Shown in pieces: positions 39,641 to 49,337 of a stretch of 55,000 nt of DNA. Position numbers and translations under genes: made by a program. The notes beneath the pieces were generated by a model that saw nothing but the letters and a program-made list of their open reading frames with translations, was not told the origin of the DNA and did not search any database. This DNA is from Jannaschia marina (GTDB lineage: Bacteria > Pseudomonadota > Alphaproteobacteria > Rhodobacterales > Rhodobacteraceae). Positions within the stretch are counted from its first letter, which is position 1. The number at the start of each line of letters is the position of its first letter. The stretch is taken from positions 1 to 55,000 of the forward strand of contig NZ_JABVAX010000009.1 of assembly GCF_013404595.1 (NCBI RefSeq), in the 5' to 3' direction.

Positions 39641-41439
39641 TCTTCCGTCGCAAGCCGAAACCCGTCGCAACCGACCCGTTCCAGCCGGTCACCCCCCGGG
39701 TGCCGCGCCCCCGCGATCCCGTCGCCGTCGCCCCCCCGCGCGAGAACCCCGAGAAGATGCGCCTGCGCGCCGAACGGCGCCTGAAGTTCACCGCGGCCTG
39801 TTTCGTCTTCGGGTTTGCCGTCGTCGGCCTCAAGATGGGGGCCATTTCCGCGTCCGAGGCGCGGGAGCCGCGGACCGGCGGGCTCGCGGGGGCCGGCATC
39901 GTCTCGGCGCGGGCCGACATCACCGATCGCGAGGGGCGGGTGCTCGCCACCAATGTCACCGCGACGGCGCTCTACGCTCAGCCGCATCTGATGGTCGATC
40001 CTGTTGCTGCCGCCGAGGGGCTGGCACGGATCTTCCCGGACATGAAGGTCGACACCTGGACGCGGCGCTTCACCTCGGGCTCCAAGTTCTACTGGCTCAA
40101 GGGCAATATCTCGCCCGAGCAGCAGCAGGCGGTGCACGACCTGGGCGAGCCCGGCCTCCTCTTCGGGCAGCGGGAGATGCGTGTCTATCCCAACGGGCCC
40201 CTCGCGTCCCACGTGCTGGGCGGGGCGCGCTATGGCGCGCAGGACGTGCGCGCGGCCGAGATCAAAGGTGTCGCGGGCGTCGAGGCGGTCTTCAACGACT
40301 ATCTGAGCGACCCCGCGCGCGAGGGCGCGCCGCTGCGACTGTCGGTCGATCTGTCGGTGCAGACCGCGGTCGAGCGGGTGCTGGCGTCGGGCATGGGCCT
40401 GATGAACGCCAAGGGGGCCGCCGCGATCCTGATGGACGCGAAGACCGGCGAAATCGTCTCGCTCGCCTCCCTCCCGGACTTCGACCCGAACGACCGGCCC
40501 GCCCCCGCGACCGAAGGCGATCCGGGCGACAGCCCGCTCTTCAACCGCGCGGTGCAGGGCGTCTACGAGCTGGGCTCGACCTTCAAGATCTTTGCCGCCG
40601 CGCAATCGCTGGAACTGGGGCTGACCAACGCGGGCACGATGATCGACACGCAGGGGCCGATGCGGCAGGGGCGGCACCGGATCCGCGACTTCCACGACTA
40701 CGGGCCCCGCCTGTCGGTGACGGATGTGATCGTGAAATCGTCGAACGTGGGCACGGCGCGGATGGCGCTCGACATCGGGGCGGCCCGGCAGAAGGCCTTT
40801 CTCGAGTCGCTCGGCTTCTTCGCACCCACGCCCGTGGAGCTGACCGAGGCTCCGGGCGCGCGGCCGATCGTGCCCACGCGCTGGCCTGAGATCTCGACCA
40901 TGACCATCAGCTACGGCCACGGCCTCTCGGCCTCGCCGCTGCACCTCGCCACGGCCTATGCCTCGCTTCTGAACGGCGGCACCCGGGTGACGCCGACGCT
41001 GCTCGCGCGCGACGACGCGGTGGAGCCCGGGGCGCGTGTCGTCAGCCCGCGCGTCTCGGCGGAGGCACGCCACATGCTGCGGCAGGTGGTGACGCGGGGT
41101 ACGGCGTCCCTGATGGAGGTCGAGGGCTACCAGGTTGGCGGCAAGACGGGGACCGCGGACAAGCCGAGCCCGACGGGCGGCTACTACGATGACAAGACGA
41201 TCACGACGTTTGCCGGTATCTTCCCCGCCCAGGACCCGGAGTACGTGATCGTCGTCTCACTCGACGAGCCGTCGATCTTCGCGGCAGGCGAGGAGCGGCG
41301 GACCGCGGGCTGGACGGCCGTACCCGTCGCCTCCGAGATCGTGCGCCGGGTCGCGCCGCTTCTGGGGCTTCGGCCCGATTTCGACCCGAGGGCGGACAGC
41401 TTCGGTGCATATCTGACACAAGCCGCGGCAAGCCGATAG
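39637..41439 (+). CDS. ftsI: Septal peptidoglycan transpeptidase FtsI (PBP3)
   Basis: This 600-residue class B penicillin-binding protein cross-links septal peptidoglycan. It has a basic, proline-rich cytoplasmic tail, one membrane segment (about 50-68), a dimerisation domain and a transpeptidase domain. The catalytic motifs are intact: STFK with nucleophile Ser314, SSN at 368-370, and KTG starting at Lys503. The start is GTG at 39637, overlapping the ftsL stop. It is the beta-lactam target; no resistance features are visible. Confidence 0.96.
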   Translation: MIFRRKPKPVATDPFQPVTPRVPRPRDPVAVAPPRENPEKMRLRAERRLKFTAACFVFGFAVVGLKMGAISASEAREPRTGGLAGAGIVSARADITDREGRVLATNVTATALYAQPHLMVDPVAAAEGLARIFPDMKVDTWTRRFTSGSKFYWLKGNISPEQQQAVHDLGEPGLLFGQREMRVYPNGPLASHVLGGARYGAQDVRAAEIKGVAGVEAVFNDYLSDPAREGAPLRLSVDLSVQTAVERVLASGMGLMNAKGAAAILMDAKTGEIVSLASLPDFDPNDRPAPATEGDPGDSPLFNRAVQGVYELGSTFKIFAAAQSLELGLTNAGTMIDTQGPMRQGRHRIRDFHDYGPRLSVTDVIVKSSNVGTARMALDIGAARQKAFLESLGFFAPTPVELTEAPGARPIVPTRWPEISTMTISYGHGLSASPLHLATAYASLLNGGTRVTPTLLARDDAVEPGARVVSPRVSAEARHMLRQVVTRGTASLMEVEGYQVGGKTGTADKPSPTGGYYDDKTITTFAGIFPAQDPEYVIVVSLDEPSIFAAGEERRTAGWTAVPVASEIVRRVAPLLGLRPDFDPRADSFGAYLTQAAASR

Positions 41440-41498
41440 GCGTCGGTGATGGACGGCACCGGCGCGGCGCGGTAGGGCATCGGGGTCGGGGGAAGAAG

Positions 41499-42953
41499 AT
41501 GCAGAAGACACTCAGCGAGCTTGGCCTGACGGGGCCGTCGGACCTGCGAATCTCCGGCCTCTCGGTCGACAACCGTACCGTGCGCCCGGGCGATCTCTTT
41601 GCCGCGCTGCCGGGGGCGGTGACCCACGGCGCGCGCTTCGCCGCCGATGCGGTCGCGCGCGGGGCCGTGGCGGTGCTGACCGACAAGGCGGGCGCGGCGA
41701 TCCTGCCCGAGGCTACACCGTCGATCGTGGTCGAAGACCCCCGCGCTGCCCTGGCCTTTGCCGCGGCGCTCATGGCGGGGGCTCAGCCCGACGTGATGGT
41801 CGCGGTCACCGGCACCAACGGCAAGACCAGCGTGGCAAGCTTCACGCGGCAGCTGTGGGAGGCGATGGGCCTCGCCGGGGTCAATATCGGAACGACCGGT
41901 GTGGAAGGGGCCTTCCACGCGCCCTCGGCCCATACGACGCCCGAGCCGATCACGCTCCATCGCCTGCTGGCGGAGATGGCGTCGGCGGGCGTGACCCATG
42001 CGGCGATGGAGGCCTCCTCCCACGGGCTGGACCAGCGGCGGCTGGAGGCGGTGCGCCTCGCCGCGGCGGGGTTCACGAACCTCACGCAGGATCACCTCGA
42101 CTACCACGGCACGATGGAGGCGTACCTGGCCGCCAAGGCCGGGCTCTTCGACCGGTTGCTGCCCGGCGACGGCGTGGCGGTCATCAACCTCGATGATCCG
42201 GCGGGGCCCGACCTCGCCGCCGCCTGCGAGGGGCGGGGGCAGGAGGTGATCGGGGTGGGCCGTGCGGCCGAGGCGCGGCTGCGCCTGACCGGGCAGCGTT
42301 TTGACGCCACGGGGCAGGAGCTGCTGTTCCGGTGGCAGGACCGGGCGGTCTCGGTGCGTCTCGACCTCATCGGCGGCTTCCAGGCGGCGAACGCGCTTCT
42401 GGCGGCGGGGCTTGTCATCGGCGCGGGCGAGGAGGCCGAGGCCACCTTCGCCGCGATGCCGAAGCTCGCCGGGGTGCGCGGGCGGATGGAGCTGGCGGCG
42501 ACTCGGGCGGGCGGTGCGGCGGTCTTTGTCGACTACGCGCATACGCCCGACGCGATCACCACGGCACTGCGCGCGCTGCGCCCGCATGTCATGGGGCGGA
42601 TCGTGGCGATCATCGGCGCGGGCGGCGACCGCGACACGGCGAAACGCCCCCTGATGGGGGCCGCGGCCGCGGCGGATGCGGACCACGTCATCGTCACCGA
42701 CGACAACCCCCGCTCCGAGGATCCGGCGGTGATCCGGGCGGCGGTGAGGACAGGCGCTCCGGAGGCGACGGAGGTCGGCGACCGCGCGGAGGCGATCCTC
42801 AAGGGGACGGCCATGCTGGAGCCTGGGGATGCGCTTCTGGTCATGGGTAAGGGCCACGAGAGCGGACAGACCGTGGGTGATATGGTCCTGCCCTTCGACG
42901 ACGTGGAGCAGGCGTCGATCGCGGTCGCGGCCCTCGAAGGGCGGGACGCATGA
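41499..42953 (+). CDS. murE: UDP-MurNAc-tripeptide synthetase MurE
   Basis: This 484-residue Mur ligase adds the third residue of the stem peptide. The ATP loop GTNGKTS is at 105-111. The DNPR motif at 402-405 indicates meso-diaminopimelate as the added amino acid, as expected in Gram-negatives. The N-terminal 'RISGLSVDNRTVRPGDLFAA' is the UMAG-binding domain. A GGGGGAAG ribosome binding site precedes the ATG, 59 bases after ftsI. It overlaps murF by 4 bases. Confidence 0.97.
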   Translation: MQKTLSELGLTGPSDLRISGLSVDNRTVRPGDLFAALPGAVTHGARFAADAVARGAVAVLTDKAGAAILPEATPSIVVEDPRAALAFAAALMAGAQPDVMVAVTGTNGKTSVASFTRQLWEAMGLAGVNIGTTGVEGAFHAPSAHTTPEPITLHRLLAEMASAGVTHAAMEASSHGLDQRRLEAVRLAAAGFTNLTQDHLDYHGTMEAYLAAKAGLFDRLLPGDGVAVINLDDPAGPDLAAACEGRGQEVIGVGRAAEARLRLTGQRFDATGQELLFRWQDRAVSVRLDLIGGFQAANALLAAGLVIGAGEEAEATFAAMPKLAGVRGRMELAATRAGGAAVFVDYAHTPDAITTALRALRPHVMGRIVAIIGAGGDRDTAKRPLMGAAAAADADHVIVTDDNPRSEDPAVIRAAVRTGAPEATEVGDRAEAILKGTAMLEPGDALLVMGKGHESGQTVGDMVLPFDDVEQASIAVAALEGRDA

Positions 42954-44353
42954 CGCTCTGGACTTCGGCGGCGGCGGCGGCGGCCACGGGCGGCACCGCG
43001 CGCGGCGACTGGACGGTCGACGGTTTCGGCATCGACAGTCGCGCGATGGACCCCGGTGCGATGTTCGTGGCCCTGAAGGCCGCGCGCGACGGGCATGATT
43101 TCGTGCGCGCCGCCCTCGACGCCGGGGCCGCCGCCGCGCTCGTCAGCCGGGTGCCGGAGAGCTGCGAGGATGCGCCGCTTCTTCTGGTCGACGACGTGCA
43201 GCTGGCGCTCGAGGCGCTCGGCCGCGCGGGCCGGACGCGGACGCGGGCCAAGGTGATCGCGGTCACCGGCAGTGTCGGCAAGACCTCCACGAAGGAGATG
43301 CTGCGCCATTGTCTCGAGGGGCAGGGCCGGACCCACGCTGCGATTAAGAGCTACAACAACCACTGGGGCGTTCCGCTCACGCTGGCCGCGATCCCGCGGG
43401 ACACGGACTTCGCGGTGATCGAGATCGGGATGAACCATCCGGGCGAGATCGCGCCGCTCGCGGCGCAGGCCGCGCCGCATGTCGCGGCCGTCACCACCGT
43501 CGCGCCCGTGCACCTCGAAGCCTTCGCCGATGGCCTGCCCGGCATCGCGCGCGAGAAGGCCGCGATCTTCTCCGGTCTGGTGCCCGGCGGCGCGGCGATC
43601 TGGAACGCGGATCTCGAAGTGTCGGACATTCTGGCCGAGAGCGGCACGGTGTCCTTCGGGCGGACCGAAGGTTGCGACTGGCGGCTCGTAGAGGTGAATG
43701 CGGGAGCGGATGCCACCACCTGCCGCGCGGGGACGCCGCTCGGAGAGCTGATGTTCCGCATCGGCGCACCGGGCGCGCATTTCGCCCTGAACGCGCTCGC
43801 GGTGCTGGCCGCTGTCCATGCGGCGGGGGCCGATGTCGCGCGTGCGGCGCTGCGTCTCGCCGACTGGACCCCGCCGGAGGGCCGGGGGCAGCGCCATGCC
43901 GTCGTGCTGCATCCGGATGCGCCGCCGCTCGACCTGATCGACGATGCCTACAATGCGAACCCGGCCTCGGTGGGGGCGGCGCTCGACCTGCTGGCCGCGA
44001 CCGGCGTGCCGGCGCGGGCGCGGCGTGTCGCAATCCTGGGCGACATGAAGGAGCTGGGGCCAACCGGGCCGGAGCTTCACGCAGCGCTGGCCGACCACCC
44101 GGCGGTGAGCGATCTCGACCTCGTGCATACGGTCGGCCCGCTGATGCGACATCTTCACGACGCGCTGCCGGCTGACCGGCGCGGCACCCATGCCCCCGAC
44201 AGCGCGGCCTTCGCGCCGGGGCTGCGCCACCTGGTCGAGCCCGGCGACGCTGTGCTGGTGAAGGGATCGCTTTCGATGAAAATGGCCCGACTGGTCGAGG
44301 GGCTGCGCGCCCTCGGCGAGGCACCCGAGGGTGCCGGGCCCAAGAAGACATAG
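42950..44353 (+). CDS. murF: UDP-MurNAc-pentapeptide synthetase MurF
   Basis: This 467-residue Mur ligase attaches D-Ala-D-Ala to the UDP-MurNAc-tripeptide. The ATP loop is '[15 protein letters not shown]' near residue 104, followed by '[20 protein letters not shown]' and '[20 protein letters not shown]', a MurF-specific block. The C-terminal domain has '[19 protein letters not shown]'. The start overlaps the murE stop as ATGA. MraY follows 7 bases after the stop. Confidence 0.97.
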   Translation: MTLWTSAAAAAATGGTARGDWTVDGFGIDSRAMDPGAMFVALKAARDGHDFVRAALDAGAAAALVSRVPESCEDAPLLLVDDVQLALEALGRAGRTRTRAKVIAVTGSVGKTSTKEMLRHCLEGQGRTHAAIKSYNNHWGVPLTLAAIPRDTDFAVIEIGMNHPGEIAPLAAQAAPHVAAVTTVAPVHLEAFADGLPGIAREKAAIFSGLVPGGAAIWNADLEVSDILAESGTVSFGRTEGCDWRLVEVNAGADATTCRAGTPLGELMFRIGAPGAHFALNALAVLAAVHAAGADVARAALRLADWTPPEGRGQRHAVVLHPDAPPLDLIDDAYNANPASVGAALDLLAATGVPARARRVAILGDMKELGPTGPELHAALADHPAVSDLDLVHTVGPLMRHLHDALPADRRGTHAPDSAAFAPGLRHLVEPGDAVLVKGSLSMKMARLVEGLRALGEAPEGAGPKKT

Positions 44354-44360
44354 GACACCC

Positions 44361-45443
44361 ATGCTCTACTGGCTGACGAACTTTTCTGACGGCGGCGATG
44401 TCTTCAACCTGTTCAACTACATCACCGTCCGCGCCGGCGGGGCGTTCTTCACCGCGCTGATCTTCGGCTTCATCTTCGGCCGTCCGCTCATCAATCTGCT
44501 CCGCAAGCGGCAGGGCAAGGGACAGCCGATCCGCGACGATGGCCCCGAAAGCCATTTCGCCAAGGCCGGCACGCCCACGATGGGCGGCGTGCTCATCCTC
44601 GGAGCGGTCAGCGTGGCGACGCTCCTCTTCGGGCGGCTCGACAACCCCTATATCTGGCTCGTCCTGGGCGTCACGATCAGCTTCGGCGCGATCGGCTTCA
44701 TCGACGACTTCGCCAAGGTGAGCGCCGGCAACGCGCGGGGGGTGCCCGGTCGCGTGCGCCTCCTCCTCGGCTTCGTGATCGCGGCGGTCGCCGGGGGCGT
44801 GGCGATCTACGTGCATCCGGAGGAGCTTCAGGCGCAGCTTGCGGTTCCCGTCTTCAAGGACGTGCTCCTGAACATGAGCTATATCTACATCCCCTTCGTG
44901 ATGATCGTCATCGTGGGATCCGCGAACGCGGTGAACCTGACCGACGGTCTCGACGGTCTCGCGATCATGCCGGTGATGATCGCCGCCGGCACGCTGGGCG
45001 TCATCGCCTATGCGGTCGGGCGGGTGGACTTCACCGACTATCTCGACGTGCATTACGTGCCGGGCACGGGCGAATTGCTGATCTTCGCCGCCGGGCTCAT
45101 CGGCGGGGGCCTCGGGTTCCTGTGGTACAACGCGCCGCCCGCAGCCGTCTTCATGGGCGATACGGGCTCCCTCGCACTCGGCGGGGCGCTCGGGACGATC
45201 GCCGTGGTGACGAAGCACGAACTCGTGTGGGCGGTGATCGGCGGCCTCTTCGTGGTCGAGGCCCTCTCGGTCATCATCCAGGTGCTCTACTTCAAGTCGA
45301 CGGGTAAGCGCGTCTTCCTCATGGCTCCGATCCATCACCACTTCGAGAAGAAGGGCTGGGCCGAGCCGCAGGTGGTGATCCGCTTCTGGATCATCGCGCT
45401 CATCCTCGCCCTGATCGGTCTCGCCACCTTGAAGGTCCGGTGA
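44361..45443 (+). CDS. mraY: Phospho-N-acetylmuramoyl-pentapeptide transferase MraY
   Basis: This 360-residue membrane enzyme with about ten hydrophobic segments makes lipid I from UDP-MurNAc-pentapeptide and undecaprenyl phosphate. Signature loops: '[20 protein letters not shown]' near 64, '[18 protein letters not shown]' near 115 with the aspartate pair, '[18 protein letters not shown]' near 195, '[15 protein letters not shown]' near 264 and '[20 protein letters not shown]' near 325. The start at 44361 replaces the longer frame at 44331, which lies in murF. It overlaps the next gene. Confidence 0.98.
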   Translation: MLYWLTNFSDGGDVFNLFNYITVRAGGAFFTALIFGFIFGRPLINLLRKRQGKGQPIRDDGPESHFAKAGTPTMGGVLILGAVSVATLLFGRLDNPYIWLVLGVTISFGAIGFIDDFAKVSAGNARGVPGRVRLLLGFVIAAVAGGVAIYVHPEELQAQLAVPVFKDVLLNMSYIYIPFVMIVIVGSANAVNLTDGLDGLAIMPVMIAAGTLGVIAYAVGRVDFTDYLDVHYVPGTGELLIFAAGLIGGGLGFLWYNAPPAAVFMGDTGSLALGGALGTIAVVTKHELVWAVIGGLFVVEALSVIIQVLYFKSTGKRVFLMAPIHHHFEKKGWAEPQVVIRFWIIALILALIGLATLKVR

Positions 45444-46168
45444 TGGTCGTCCGCCGCTACCTCGCCTGGCGGACGAGGACGGCGCGGCCGCCCGTCCGGC
45501 TTGGCACGCGGGCGGCGCGGTTCGGGGCGCTGGCAGTCTTGCTGGCGGTGGCGATCATCGCCTGGCCGGTCGTCTCGGGCTATCTGGCGGGCAAGCGCGC
45601 GGCCCCGCAGCTGGCGCAGAGCGCGCAGGCGCTGATCCGGGCCGGACAGGGGCCGAACGACCTCGGGCCGGGCCGGTGGGACAAGCTGCTCGCCGTACAG
45701 GATCCGGGGTTCGAGCAGCATTCGGGCATCGACTTCACCACGCCCGGCGCGGGCATCACGACGGTCACGCAGTCGCTCGCCAAGCGGGTCGGCTTCGAAG
45801 ACTTTCGCCCGGGCTGGTCCAAGCTGCGGCAGACGGGCCTCGCGCTCGGTTACGAGACCGGGATGACAAAGGAGGAGATCGGCGCGCTCTGGCTCGAGAC
45901 GGTCGAGATGGGCCGGATCGAGGGACCGGAGGAGAAGGGCTGGACCGTCGGCTTCTGGTCCGCGGCGGAGCGGGCCCATGGTGCCACGCCGGCGGCCCTC
46001 GACGACGCAGATTTCCGCGCCCTCGTCGCGCGCCTGATCGCGCCGGCCGCGCTTGGCGACGACCCCGAAGCGCTGGCCGAGCGCGACGGCCGGATCGCGC
46101 GGCTCTGGGCCGGAGACTGCGCGCCGACCGGGCACGGGGACGTCTGGCTCGACGGGTGCGCCGAATGA
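45443..46168 (+). CDS. GT51 transglycosylase-like protein with both catalytic Glu replaced
   Basis: This 241-residue protein has an N-terminal membrane segment (about 26-46) and a region that aligns by eye with monofunctional peptidoglycan glycosyltransferases (MtgA, GT51). The family's first catalytic motif (ED..F..H.G) appears as '[13 protein letters not shown]', with Gln86 for Glu; the QxxAK block is 'TQSLAKRV'; and the second catalytic Glu (K..E) is Gln130 in '[14 protein letters not shown]'. '[17 protein letters not shown]' matches the following helix. It is therefore probably inactive as a glycosyltransferase and may be structural or regulatory. It overlaps mraY and murD (ATGA). A GTG at 45440 is an alternative start. 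Confidence 0.72.
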   Translation: MVVRRYLAWRTRTARPPVRLGTRAARFGALAVLLAVAIIAWPVVSGYLAGKRAAPQLAQSAQALIRAGQGPNDLGPGRWDKLLAVQDPGFEQHSGIDFTTPGAGITTVTQSLAKRVGFEDFRPGWSKLRQTGLALGYETGMTKEEIGALWLETVEMGRIEGPEEKGWTVGFWSAAERAHGATPAALDDADFRALVARLIAPAALGDDPEALAERDGRIARLWAGDCAPTGHGDVWLDGCAE

Positions 46169-47541
46169 TCCCCGTGCGCGGCTTCACCGGCGCGATGGTC
46201 GCCGTCCTGGGCCTCGGACGCTCGGGGTTGACGGCGGCCCGGGCGTTGCGCGCGGGCGGCGCGACTGTCCTCGCCTGGGACGACGGCGCGAAGGGGCGCG
46301 ATGCGGCGGAGGCCGAGGGTTTCGAGGTGCGCGACCTGACGAAAGCGGGCGCGCTCGACGGCGTCGTCACGCTCGTCACGTCGCCCGGCATTCCCCACCT
46401 CTATCCGGCTCCGCATCCGGCGATCCGTGCCGCCTGGGACGCGGGCGTCGCTGTCGACAACGACATCGGCCTCTTCTTCCGGTCGCTTGGGCCCGAGGCC
46501 CCGCGGACCGTCTGCATCACCGGATCGAACGGCAAGTCGACGACCTCGGCGCTCCTGCATCACGTCCTGACGACCGCGGGCAAGACGGCGCATCTGGCGG
46601 GCAACATCGGGCGCGGTGTGCTCGACCTCGATGCGCCGGGCGAGGCGGACATCGTCGTGCTGGAGCTGTCGAGCTACCAGACCGAACTCGCGCGCAGCCT
46701 GACGCCCGACATTTGCGTATTTACCAACCTGACGCCCGATCACCTCGACCGTCACGCGGGGTTCGGTGGCTATTTCGCGGCGAAACGCCGTCTCTTCGCC
46801 GAAGGCGGGCCGGACCGCGCGATTATCGGCGTCGACGAGGACGAGGGCCGGTTCCTCGCCAACCAGCTGCAGGAGGCACCGGTCGACGATCGTGTGATCC
46901 GGGTGGCGACGGGCAAGCTCTCGGGGCCGGGGTGGCTCGTGACCGCGCGCAAGGGCTGGCTTGCCGAGCATCGCAAGGGGCGGCAGGTGGCGAGCGTGGA
47001 TCTGCGCGACATCCCGGGGCTGCCAGGTACGCACAACCATCAGAACGCCTGCTGCGCCTGGGCTGCGGCGCGCGCGCTCGGCCTCTCGCCGCGCGAGATC
47101 GAGGCGGGCCTGCGCAGCTACCCCGGTCTGCCCCACCGGAGCCAGCGCATCGCCGAGCGGGACGGCGTGATCTTCGTCAACGACTCGAAGGCCACGAACG
47201 TCGATGCCGCCGTGCAGGCGCTGCAGGCCTTCAAGCGCATCCGCTGGATTTGCGGCGGCTTGCAGAAGGAGGGCGGGCTTGCGGCCCTGCATCCGCATCT
47301 GGGACACGTCGCCAAGGCCTACGTCATCGGGCGGGAGGCGGAGGCCTTCGCGCTCGACCTCGGGCCGGGGGTCGAGAGCGAGATCTGCACCGACATGGCC
47401 ACCGCCGTCGCCCGCGCTGCGGCGGAGGCGGAGGCGGGCGACGTCGTCCTTCTCGCCCCGGCGGCGGCGAGCTTCGATCAGTACGACAGCTTCGAGAAAC
47501 GCGGCGAGGATTTCGCGGCGCGGGTGGCGGCGCTCGGTTGA
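46165..47541 (+). CDS. murD: UDP-MurNAc-L-alanine:D-glutamate ligase MurD
   Basis: This 458-residue Mur ligase adds D-glutamate to UDP-MurNAc-L-Ala. An N-terminal Rossmann-like domain ('[20 protein letters not shown]') is followed by the ATP loop '[16 protein letters not shown]' near residue 117, '[11 protein letters not shown]', '[20 protein letters not shown]' and the C-terminal '[20 protein letters not shown]'. The start at 46165 overlaps the upstream stop as ATGA; the frame open to 45676 lies inside that gene. No ftsW or murG follows, so the dcw run breaks here. Confidence 0.97.
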   Translation: MIPVRGFTGAMVAVLGLGRSGLTAARALRAGGATVLAWDDGAKGRDAAEAEGFEVRDLTKAGALDGVVTLVTSPGIPHLYPAPHPAIRAAWDAGVAVDNDIGLFFRSLGPEAPRTVCITGSNGKSTTSALLHHVLTTAGKTAHLAGNIGRGVLDLDAPGEADIVVLELSSYQTELARSLTPDICVFTNLTPDHLDRHAGFGGYFAAKRRLFAEGGPDRAIIGVDEDEGRFLANQLQEAPVDDRVIRVATGKLSGPGWLVTARKGWLAEHRKGRQVASVDLRDIPGLPGTHNHQNACCAWAAARALGLSPREIEAGLRSYPGLPHRSQRIAERDGVIFVNDSKATNVDAAVQALQAFKRIRWICGGLQKEGGLAALHPHLGHVAKAYVIGREAEAFALDLGPGVESEICTDMATAVARAAAEAEAGDVVLLAPAAASFDQYDSFEKRGEDFAARVAALG

Positions 47542-47622
47542 AGCCCTCATCGCCGGTGAAGTGCATGGACAGTCGGATCATTCCGTCGTTTGCTGGGACG
47601 AATGCAATCGACGGAGGATGAC

Positions 47623-47883
47623 ATGTCTCTCGCAACCATCGAGATCGACGACGAGGTGTTCACCGAGGAGGGGGCCGTCGGGTTCGGGGCCGTTCGCAAG
47701 GTGCAGGCGAAGCAGCTGGTCGTCTATATCGAGGGCTACGGCGACATCGTCATCACCGCCGAGCAGATCGCCTCGGCGCACGACGGGAAGGTGCTGTTGA
47801 AGCCCGAAACACTGCCGCCGCGCCTGCAGGCGCACCTCGAACATGTCCACGACGGCGAGATCCGCGGCACGTCCGAGACGTGA
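47623..47883 (+). CDS. Small conserved hypothetical protein
   Basis: I do not recognise this 86-residue soluble acidic protein. It looks like a small beta-rich domain ('VVYIEGYGDIVITAEQIAS' in the middle) with a helical, histidine-containing C-terminus. GGAGG lies 6 bases before the ATG, supporting this start over 47590. Its stop overlaps the start of the zinc-finger gene (GTGA), so the two are translated together. It lies 81 bases after murD on the same strand, but any link to cell-wall synthesis is unproven. Confidence 0.65.
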   Translation: MSLATIEIDDEVFTEEGAVGFGAVRKVQAKQLVVYIEGYGDIVITAEQIASAHDGKVLLKPETLPPRLQAHLEHVHDGEIRGTSET

Positions 47884-48158
47884 GCGCCTGCGCGCACCGA
47901 GATCGGATCGCCGTCCCGGCGCTCGCGGAGGCGGAGAAGGCGGATCTGGTTTGCGCCGCCTGTGCCGAGAGTGGCAGCAGGTGGCTTCACCTGCGGCAAT
48001 GCCGGACCTGCGGTGCGGTGCTCTGCTGCGACGACAGCCCGAACCGGCACGCCCGCGCGCATGCGGAGGGCGAGGATCATCCGATCATCACCTCGGCCGA
48101 GCCGCGCGAGATCTGGACCTATTGCTACTTGGACGATGCGGTGATCGGCCGGCGCTGA
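47880..48158 (+). CDS. UBP-type zinc finger protein
   Basis: This 92-residue protein is a single zf-UBP-like domain: an early 'CAH', then 'CAACAESG', 'LRQCRTCGAVLCCDDSPNRH' and 'HAEGEDHPIITS', giving the Cys/His spacing of ubiquitin-protease zinc fingers. Bacteria lack ubiquitin, so its binding partner, perhaps a C-terminal peptide, is unknown. The start is GTG at 47880, overlapping the upstream stop. It converges on the DUF502 gene. Confidence 0.8.
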   Translation: MSACAHRDRIAVPALAEAEKADLVCAACAESGSRWLHLRQCRTCGAVLCCDDSPNRHARAHAEGEDHPIITSAEPREIWTYCYLDDAVIGRR

Positions 48159-48164
48159 GGCGGA

Positions 48165-48875
48165 TCAGTTCACCACCGTCGCGCCCGGAGGCATGTCTTC
48201 GGGCGCGCGGTTGCCGGGATAGACCAGACCGGCCGAGATCACGAGCTTGGCCGCATCCTCGACCGACATCTCGAGTTCCACGACGTCCTCGGACGGCACG
48301 AAGAGCAGGAAGCCCGATGTCGGGTTCGGCGTCGTCGGCAGGAAGACCGAGACCATCGGCATCGCGGCACGTGTCGCGATCTCGCCCTTGGCCGTCGTCG
48401 AGACGAAGCCGATCGCCCAGATGCCCTTGCGCGGGTATTCGACGAGGCAGGCTTTCTCGAAGCTGCTCTGGTCCTGCGCCAGGATCGTCTCGGCGATCTG
48501 CTTGAGGCCCGAGTAGACCGAGCGGACGACCGGCATGGTTTGCACGAGGTTCTCGGCCCACCGCAGGATCGACCGGCCGATCAGACCCTTGGCGAGCATC
48601 CCCACGAGCAACGTGAAGAGCAGAAAGATGCCGACACCGATGCCGCGGATGTCGAGGTCGAGGCCGAACCGCTGAAGGAGCCAGATGTCGGGCCGGTAGC
48701 TCAGCGGGATGAAGGGCAGAACCCAACCGTCGAACCAGCCGATCACCGACCAGATCAGCCAGAACGTCAGCCCGATCGGAGCGATCACGATCAGGCCGGT
48801 CAGGAAGTTGTTCCTGATCCGCGCGAGGAAGCCGGCCCGGGGCGGGCGCGGCGGCTGTTCGTCGCCAAGTTGCAT
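48165..48875 (-). CDS. DUF502 membrane protein
   Basis: This 236-residue protein has two membrane segments ('NNFLTGLIVIAPIGLTFWLI' near 22-48, and about 76-97 'GIGVGIFLLFTLLVGMLAKG') and a soluble C-terminal domain with 'TMPVVRSVYSGLKQIAETIL' and 'VFLPTTPNPTSGFLLFVPSE', the DUF502 signature. The family is widespread and uncharacterised. The stop is 6 bases from the convergent zinc-finger gene. It has no operon partner upstream within 70 bases. Confidence 0.9.
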   Translation of the reverse strand: MQLGDEQPPRPPRAGFLARIRNNFLTGLIVIAPIGLTFWLIWSVIGWFDGWVLPFIPLSYRPDIWLLQRFGLDLDIRGIGVGIFLLFTLLVGMLAKGLIGRSILRWAENLVQTMPVVRSVYSGLKQIAETILAQDQSSFEKACLVEYPRKGIWAIGFVSTTAKGEIATRAAMPMVSVFLPTTPNPTSGFLLFVPSEDVVELEMSVEDAAKLVISAGLVYPGNRAPEDMPPGATVVN

Positions 48876-48947
48876 GCAGCGTCTTTAGTCGTGTTCCGAC
48901 AGGACATAAGCCCCACGCGCAGCGGGGACAAGCGCGGGCGACGGGCG

Positions 48948-49337
48948 TCAGGTCGTCCAGTCCGCCCGCTGCAACACCACGCGCCGGCCCTCCGGGTCCG
49001 CGTAGGTGCGGCCGCATCTGTCCCAGTAGGGGTTGAGGGCCGCGACGGGCGCGATGCCGGTGCCTTCAATTCGGTCGACCGCCGCCTGCCATGCCCGCGG
49101 ATCGGGCAGATAGAGGACGAGGAGGCTCTCGGGCCCGGGCGGCGGCGGGGCCGGGTGGTCCGCGTGGCGCGTGAACTCGAGGTGCCAGGGGGCCGCGGGG
49201 TGGCCGAGAATCAGTCCGTCGAAGCCTGCGTGGTCCGTGAAGTCGGCCAGCACATCGAAGCCGAGGCCGTCGCGATAGAAGCGCAGCACGCCGTCGAAGT
49301 CGGCGGAGGCCCGGGCGACGCGCAGGACCGGGATCAA
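48948..49337 (-). CDS. VOC (glyoxalase-fold) protein
   Basis: This 129-residue protein has the paired beta-alpha-beta-beta-beta pattern of the vicinal oxygen chelate fold: 'FYRDGLGFDVLADFTDHAGF', 'HLEFTRHAD' and the C-terminal 'GRTYADPEGRRVVLQ'. His and Glu residues at likely metal positions are present (HLEF, and ADPEG). The reaction cannot be deduced; dioxygenases, lyases and antibiotic-binding proteins share the fold. It overlaps the PfkB gene by 4 bases, so it is translated with it. Confidence 0.82.
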   Translation of the reverse strand: MIPVLRVARASADFDGVLRFYRDGLGFDVLADFTDHAGFDGLILGHPAAPWHLEFTRHADHPAPPPPGPESLLVLYLPDPRAWQAAVDRIEGTGIAPVAALNPYWDRCGRTYADPEGRRVVLQRADWTT

